From an uncultured Parafilimonas sp. (GTDB taxonomy: Bacteria; Bacteroidota; Bacteroidia; Chitinophagales; Chitinophagaceae), in NCBI GenBank assembly GCA_937892395.1, contig CALAGJ010000171.1:1-10641 (forward strand): a stretch of DNA of 10,641 nt, read 5' to 3'. The notes under the pieces are model-generated. The model was not told the DNA's origin. It was given only the letters and a program-made list of their open reading frames with translations, and ran no database searches. This document shows positions 6,614-10,641 of this stretch, piece after piece. Numbering within the stretch: position 1 is the stretch's first letter; every line of letters begins with the position of its first letter. Both the position numbers and the translations under genes were made by a program.

Positions 6614-8446
6614 TTAGTACCCGTATAGTGATGAACCTTTTTCAAAAAGATGCTCCACATTTTTTATCACTTGTTTATCCATTTCCAGTACTGGTGCATG
6701 ATGTGGTTTAATGCGGGCATCTAAGATCAATGGGCCCTTGCAGCCCCAATGCTTAAAGTTTGTAAAAGCATCTACACCATAGATGTCATGTGATGGATTT
6801 GTTCTTGTAAAACTTACCCATAAAAAATTATGTATTGTTGTAGCAGTAAAACAGGCATCATCACATAGCACCATCAATGGAGTTTTGAGCAGCTCATTGG
6901 TGTATGGTTGTAGATAAGTGGATAGTTGATCCATTTCCCTTTCAGCCTGATCATAAGTTGTAAAGGTTTTGGTTTGAATACAAACTATGCCGGTCATGGC
7001 AAGCGCAGCTTGTTTAATGAGCTGATTATTGATTAATATATCTGGTATGGCCTTCGTTAATTCCCTTATAACCGGGCCATAAGCCGCTAACACCACCTTG
7101 CTTCCTTTGTTCAGCCCTGAGCCGGAATAGTCTAACGTGTCAATAGTTGTGTTGGTATAAAAATGGATATCTCTTTCCCAATTTATTCTTTGAAGTATGT
7201 AAGTAAGAAACTGCTCACTGTTAGCTGTTGATACGGCTCCCTCAAATGGCGCAGTAATCCATAAAAATTTTGCAAGGCTAAGTTGTCCTGTACCAAGTAT
7301 ATGATTTGCAATGGTAAGTATTTCGCCGGGCTGTTGTGTAGGGCTATAGGGGGTGTATCTTTCACTACCTATGGCAAACAATAAGGGATGTACTCCTGCA
7401 GCATCTACGGCATGCACCTCTTTCAATCCGGGTATTTCCTGTTCTATAGCATCACCAGTTAAAGCATGTATTAAGGCACCAAAGCTTGTGTCTTCCTGAG
7501 GTGGCCTTCCCACTACTGTAAAAGGCCATATTGCATTTTTACGGGCATATACTTTATGTACCTGCATTACCGGAAAATCATGTTGTAAACTATAATATCC
7601 TAAATGATCTCCAAAGGGCCCTTCGGGCAATACTTCATTATTAACAACAGACCCTGTAATTATAAAATCTGCATCCGTACTTAGGCAATAGCCATCTTCA
7701 TATCTGTACCTAAATCTTCTGCCACCTATAAGGCCAGCAAAACTAAGTTCACTCATCCCTTCGGGCAAAGGCATAACAGCTGCAAGACTATGCGCCGGTG
7801 GGCCACCCACAAATACACTCACCTTGAGCGGTATATTTTTTTGGGTAGCAATGGTTTGATGCACACCAATGCCCCTATGTAATTGATAATGCAAACCAAT
7901 GGTTTTGTTGGTGGTATATGCATTGCCAGTAAGTTGAATTCTGTACATGCCTACATTACTTCCGAAAATGCCAGGCTTATCCGCATTTTCTGTATACACT
8001 TGTGGTAGGGTTACAAATGCGCCTCCATCCTGTGGCCAATGTTTTATGAGTGGAATATCTTCTATTTGAACCAAATCAAATGGTGAACGAAATAGTGGAT
8101 TTTTCAACGGCAGTGCAGCGGCAGCTATCCCCGCTGCATACATGGCTTTTAATGGGTGCTTTAATAGTTCTAATGGGTTTTTTCTATACTGAATCAATTC
8201 CTGTACCGCTGTAAATCGGTTTTGGAAAATGAACTTACTCCTGTCTAAAGTGCCAAATAAATTGGACACAGCTCTGTAGGTACAACCTTTAATATTTTCA
8301 AAAAAAAGTGCAGGTCCACCTTGTTCAAAAACCCTTAAATGAATAGCAGACATTTCTACATTTGAATCAACGGGTTCTTTAATTCTTATCAAATGCCCAT
8401 GTTTTTCTAAATGGAGTACACAGTCCTCCATATTTCTATAAATCAT
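6614..8446 (-). CDS. UbiD-family prFMN-dependent decarboxylase (menaquinone-type annotation, substrate unknown)
   Basis: UbiD-family enzymes reversibly decarboxylate aromatic or unsaturated acids using prenylated FMN. The family motifs are in place: 'NVGMYRIQ' with N164 and R169, 'QLHRGIG' with H190, 'PEGMSELSFAG' with E233, and 'EGPFGDHLGYYS' with E275 and D280. The spacing N164-R169 and E275-D280 equals that of N168-R173 and E277-E282 in fungal Fdc1. The prFMN/metal ligands and an acid-arginine-acid network thus appear complete, with Asp in the last position. At 610 residues it is over 100 longer than typical UbiD/Fdc1; the extra length seems C-terminal. Proteins of this kind are often annotated as menaquinone biosynthesis decarboxylases, but no UbiX flavin prenyltransferase or quinone gene is in view, so the substrate is open. 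The start 'MIYRNMEDCV' fits family starts. An ATG at codon 6 (8431) is the alternative, and the promoter position makes it worth considering. Confidence 0.88.
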   Translation of the reverse strand: MIYRNMEDCVLHLEKHGHLIRIKEPVDSNVEMSAIHLRVFEQGGPALFFENIKGCTYRAVSNLFGTLDRSKFIFQNRFTAVQELIQYRKNPLELLKHPLKAMYAAGIAAAALPLKNPLFRSPFDLVQIEDIPLIKHWPQDGGAFVTLPQVYTENADKPGIFGSNVGMYRIQLTGNAYTTNKTIGLHYQLHRGIGVHQTIATQKNIPLKVSVFVGGPPAHSLAAVMPLPEGMSELSFAGLIGGRRFRYRYEDGYCLSTDADFIITGSVVNNEVLPEGPFGDHLGYYSLQHDFPVMQVHKVYARKNAIWPFTVVGRPPQEDTSFGALIHALTGDAIEQEIPGLKEVHAVDAAGVHPLLFAIGSERYTPYSPTQQPGEILTIANHILGTGQLSLAKFLWITAPFEGAVSTANSEQFLTYILQRINWERDIHFYTNTTIDTLDYSGSGLNKGSKVVLAAYGPVIRELTKAIPDILINNQLIKQAALAMTGIVCIQTKTFTTYDQAEREMDQLSTYLQPYTNELLKTPLMVLCDDACFTATTIHNFLWVSFTRTNPSHDIYGVDAFTNFKHWGCKGPLILDARIKPHHAPVLEMDKQVIKNVEHLFEKGSSLYGY

Positions 8447-8450
8447 ACAG

Positions 8451-8481
8451 CAAAAATATTATTTCCTAATCTATGACTAAA
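8451..8481 (-). promoter_or_regulatory. Promoter of the UbiD-like gene, near-leaderless
   Basis: The minus strand has a perfect TAnnTTTG box, TATTTTTG (8458-8451), with TTTA (8481-8478) 19 nt upstream as a one-mismatch -33 element. The box ends only 4 nt before the annotated ATG at 8446. Transcription would start at or very near that codon, giving a leaderless mRNA or initiation at the ATG at 8431. Confidence 0.6.
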
Positions 8482-8630
8482 TTTTGTATTGTCTGCAGCA
8501 AAAGGTTGATATACTGCAGCATACAGTTGTACATAAAACATACAATGACAAGAACAACTATCTATTTTGAATAGTTCATTGATATGGCCTACATCTTCCA
8601 GACTTGTCAAATATTCCCCACCCAAACCCT

Positions 8631-8860
8631 ACCATCCTCCCCATCATATATTCAAAAAATCATAGTTCAGACATTTTCCCCCTTCGGGTAATGATTATGC
8701 AGGAAAAACCCCACCATCCTTCTAATCATTACATCAAAAAATCTTAGTTCAGACATTTTCCCCCTTCGGGGAATGATTATGCAGGAAAAACCCCACCATC
8801 CTTCTAATCATTACATCAAAAAAATCTTAGTTCAGACATTTTCCCCCTTCGGGGAATGAC
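8631..8860. repeat. 82-bp tandem repeat, two full copies and a partial third
   Basis: Copies begin with ACCATCC at 8631, 8713 and 8795, an exact period of 82. Copies 1 and 2 are full length. Copy 3 has one extra A in its A-run and breaks off at about 8860. Copies 2 and 3 are nearly identical; copy 1 differs at several scattered positions. Each carries GTTCAGACATTTTCCCCC-TTC-GGG(G/T)AATG, a small GC hairpin (TTCCCC/GGGGAA, loop CTTC) in AT-rich DNA; in copy 1 the hairpin is weakened by a GGGT end. Between hairpins, AATGATTA of one unit can pair with TAATCATT of the next. No conserved open frame runs through all units, since 82 is not a multiple of three. It lies between divergent genes at 8446 (-) and 9099 (+). 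Confidence 0.85.
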
Positions 8861-9068
8861 CAACAGCATACCGCAGCAGTTCACCTACTTCAATACCTAC
8901 GGCAAGGAAGGGTCATATTGGAGTAGTCAATAGCGTGACGAAGCACTATGTGATTTGTGAAAGAGATTGTGAATGATTAATGAATCTAAATTGCAAAATG
9001 AATCAGTGAAATAAACGTAATCAAACGAATCAATGGTTCAGACAATGGTGGTAGCAGACAGCGCACCA
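8861..9068. other. Intergenic spacer with a GC-richer patch, no gene called
   Basis: Together with 8482-8630, this is the non-repeat part of the roughly 650-bp gap between the UbiD-like gene and the FG-GAP gene. Positions 8861-8940 contain 39 G/C of 80, clearly above the surrounding AT-rich DNA. A short frame opens at ATG 8856 and stops at TAG 8931 (25 codons), but it has no supporting signal. The remainder (8941-9068) is AT-rich with no recognisable feature. Confidence 0.4.
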
Positions 9069-9076
9069 TATATTTG
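9069..9076 (+). promoter_or_regulatory. -7 promoter box of the FG-GAP protein gene
   Basis: TATATTTG matches TAnnTTTG perfectly. It places the transcription start around 9081-9083, which decides the start codon: the in-frame ATGs at 9033 and 9045 lie upstream of the transcript, leaving GTG 9099 with a leader of about 17 nt. No clear -33 TTTG is seen at the expected place (9046-9049 reads TGGT). Confidence 0.5.
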
Positions 9077-9098
9077 CTTAGGTTATAAATTGATCATT

Positions 9099-10641
9099 GT
9101 GAAAAGAACTATTCTTTATTTGCTTACCGCCTGCTTGCTTGTTTTTATGGTTGACAAAACTTATGGCCAAAGTTGGAATTTTTTAGAAAAAGTTGCTCAA
9201 AGCAAAAGAGCAGTTGCCAATGATTTATTTGGCCAGCATGTTTGTATCGATGGAGACTATGCAATGATTGGATGCTGGAGAAATGATTTTAATAAAAATG
9301 GAGGAGATTATATTGACGATGCTGGTGCGGCTTACCTTTACCAAAAATCAGAAGCAGGCGTATGGAGTTCCGTAAAAAAGATAGTAGCATCAGATAGAAC
9401 CCCATTTGATGCATTTGGCTATAGTATAGCCATGGATGGCAACTATGCCGTAATAGGCGCTCCGTTTGAAGGCTTGGGCGATGTAGAAAGTGCAGGCGCT
9501 GTTTATGTATTTGAAAACAGAGATGGAGAAATTATAGAAGTCAAAAAACTATTTGCACCAGATCGGGAATATTTGGATGAGTTTGGCAGCCAGATAGCTA
9601 TATCTGGTGACTGGATAATTGTGGGTTCGCCCCAGGATGGAGAGGATGAGAATGGTGAAAATACTGTTCTGGGTGCAGGCTCTGCCTACCTGTATCGTCG
9701 CAACGTAGACGACTGGGCTTTTGTGCAAAAAATATTAGCTTCGGATCGTGGTAATGTGGGGGATAGGTTTGGACGTTCTGTGGCCATTGATGGGGATTAT
9801 GCGGCTATTGCAGGCAATGGTGATAACGATTCCGGTTCAGTATATATTTTTAAAAATGAGGGGGGTGTATGGACGGAAATACAAAGACTAAAAACTACAG
9901 AGCGTGGGCTTGGTGGCGGGCTCGTCATGAAGTCTAACCAATTAATTTCTTCTGGAGGAGGCGCTATTTCTTGGGCTGCCTATATTTTTGAAAACAACGG
10001 AGGAATATGGACAGAAGTACAACGCATAGAACCATCAGATGGCAGAGAATTTGACGGCTTTGGTACTTCTATTGATTTTGAAGGAGATTATATTGTAGTA
10101 GGCGCACCCGGTAATAGTTATGATGAAAATAATCAAAACTATTGCAAAAGTACTGGCGCTGCTTATATCTATCAAAAAAATGAAGCGGGTATATGGACAG
10201 AAATACAAAAGATAACAGCCCCGGACAGAGACCCGGATATATTTGAAGATTTTGAACAACGTTTTGGCGGCTCAGTGGGCATATCCGGTGGCTATATACT
10301 CTGCGGCGCCAACTATGAAAGTTTTGATGAAAATGGAGAAAATTATGTTTATCACTCCGGCGCTGCCTATTTTTTCCAGGAGCCATTGTTGCCGCTTGGT
10401 TTTAGCGCTTTAACAGGAGAAAGAAAAAATAATATCAATACCCTCTACTGGCAAACCTATACAGAAACTACCCTGCAAAATATGGTGGTGGAGCGGAGTA
10501 CGGATGGTATCAATTTTAATAAGATTGCTACTGTAATGCCACAGCATAAGGCAGCGGCTTATAGGTATGAAGATGGAACTGCGGCTGCGGGGGTAACCAA
10601 CTTTTACAGAATCAGTTTTCAGCAGGCAGATGGCCGTGCAG
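9099..10641 (+). CDS. Secreted seven-repeat FG-GAP beta-propeller protein, 3' end outside window
   Basis: The frame runs open from GTG 9099 to the window end (514 codons), so the gene is partial. The start 'MKRTILYLLTACLLVFMVDKTYGQ' is a signal peptide: basic residues, a hydrophobic core, then cleavage probably after 'TYG' near residue 23. Residues 42-427 are seven FG-GAP-type repeats of about 55-65 residues (FG at 44, 106, 162, 224, 321 and 389). The pattern is D-FG-S-A-DGDYA-VGAP, then an acidic loop, GAAYIY and WTEIQKI. The repeat at about 265-310 is degenerate, having lost the FG and DGDY core but keeping 'AAYIF'. Seven repeats suit one closed seven-bladed propeller. From about residue 431, 'LPLGFSALTGERKNN', 'LYWQT-TE' and 'VERSTDGINF' through 'NFYRI' form the Ig/Fn3-like module that usually precedes a T9SS type A sorting domain in Bacteroidota, so such a domain is expected beyond the window. 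Ligand unknown; cell-surface or secreted location is inferred. Confidence 0.88.
   Translation, partial: MKRTILYLLTACLLVFMVDKTYGQSWNFLEKVAQSKRAVANDLFGQHVCIDGDYAMIGCWRNDFNKNGGDYIDDAGAAYLYQKSEAGVWSSVKKIVASDRTPFDAFGYSIAMDGNYAVIGAPFEGLGDVESAGAVYVFENRDGEIIEVKKLFAPDREYLDEFGSQIAISGDWIIVGSPQDGEDENGENTVLGAGSAYLYRRNVDDWAFVQKILASDRGNVGDRFGRSVAIDGDYAAIAGNGDNDSGSVYIFKNEGGVWTEIQRLKTTERGLGGGLVMKSNQLISSGGGAISWAAYIFENNGGIWTEVQRIEPSDGREFDGFGTSIDFEGDYIVVGAPGNSYDENNQNYCKSTGAAYIYQKNEAGIWTEIQKITAPDRDPDIFEDFEQRFGGSVGISGGYILCGANYESFDENGENYVYHSGAAYFFQEPLLPLGFSALTGERKNNINTLYWQTYTETTLQNMVVERSTDGINFNKIATVMPQHKAAAYRYEDGTAAAGVTNFYRISFQQADGRA

Noticed and set aside
8443..8625. A 60-codon minus-strand frame ending in an ATGA overlap with the UbiD-like gene, which looks like a coupled small gene
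   Set aside because: The best promoter of the decarboxylase lies inside it, its composition shows no recognisable protein pattern, and it has no ribosome binding site evidence.
8631..8860. A CRISPR array
   Set aside because: The units are 82 bp and repeat over their whole length; there are no unique spacers between conserved short repeats.
10035..10386. Two overlapping minus-strand frames of 74 and 105 codons
   Set aside because: They are antisense shadows of the FG-GAP repeats, which form a continuous frame with clear family motifs on the plus strand.

Overview
The window is chromosomal DNA from a member of the Bacteroidota, most likely the Chitinophagales/Chitinophagaceae. The grounds are the wording of GyrB, AT-rich DNA, promoter boxes of the Bacteroidota type (TAnnTTTG) with weak or absent Shine-Dalgarno sequences, a secreted FG-GAP propeller protein whose C-terminal part resembles the modules that precede type IX secretion (T9SS) sorting domains, and the remnant of a GEVED-domain surface protein. 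The genus call is inference; GyrB would be the best marker to settle it.

Layout from left to right. Positions 1-441 (+) hold the 3' end of a gene for a probable secreted beta-propeller (DUF4185/DUF5005-like) protein. Positions 637-2613 (+) are a full-length gyrB. Positions 2614-3394 look empty because no long frame is open, but they hold two abutting gene corpses. On the minus strand is a piece of a GEVED-repeat surface protein (about 2619-2939). On the plus strand is the C-terminal half of an IS982-family transposase (about 2937-3394), broken by several frameshifts. Positions 3451-6318 (-) are a full-length uvrA-type gene lacking the first cysteine pair of its N-terminal zinc module. Positions 6319-6613 hold the uvrA promoter, a long AT-rich hairpin and a bidirectional intrinsic terminator. 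Positions 6614-8446 (-) encode a 610-residue UbiD-family decarboxylase with the prFMN and metal ligands in place and a near-leaderless promoter. Positions 8447-9098 are intergenic and contain two and four-fifths copies of an 82-bp tandem repeat with a CCCC-CTTC-GGGG hairpin. Positions 9099-10641 (+) are a secreted protein with seven FG-GAP repeats, cut by the window end.

The intact genes look independent rather than one operon. gyrB serves DNA supercoiling and uvrA nucleotide excision repair. The UbiD-like enzyme has no UbiX or quinone-pathway partner in view, and a terminator separates it from uvrA. The outer genes at both ends, and the GEVED remnant, point to a cell-surface/secreted protein repertoire. 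No CRISPR array, tRNA, rRNA, prophage or recognisable defence system was seen. The less ordinary content is the hidden pseudogene junction, the tandem hairpin repeats, the cysteine losses in UvrA, and a possible small transcript upstream of uvrA.
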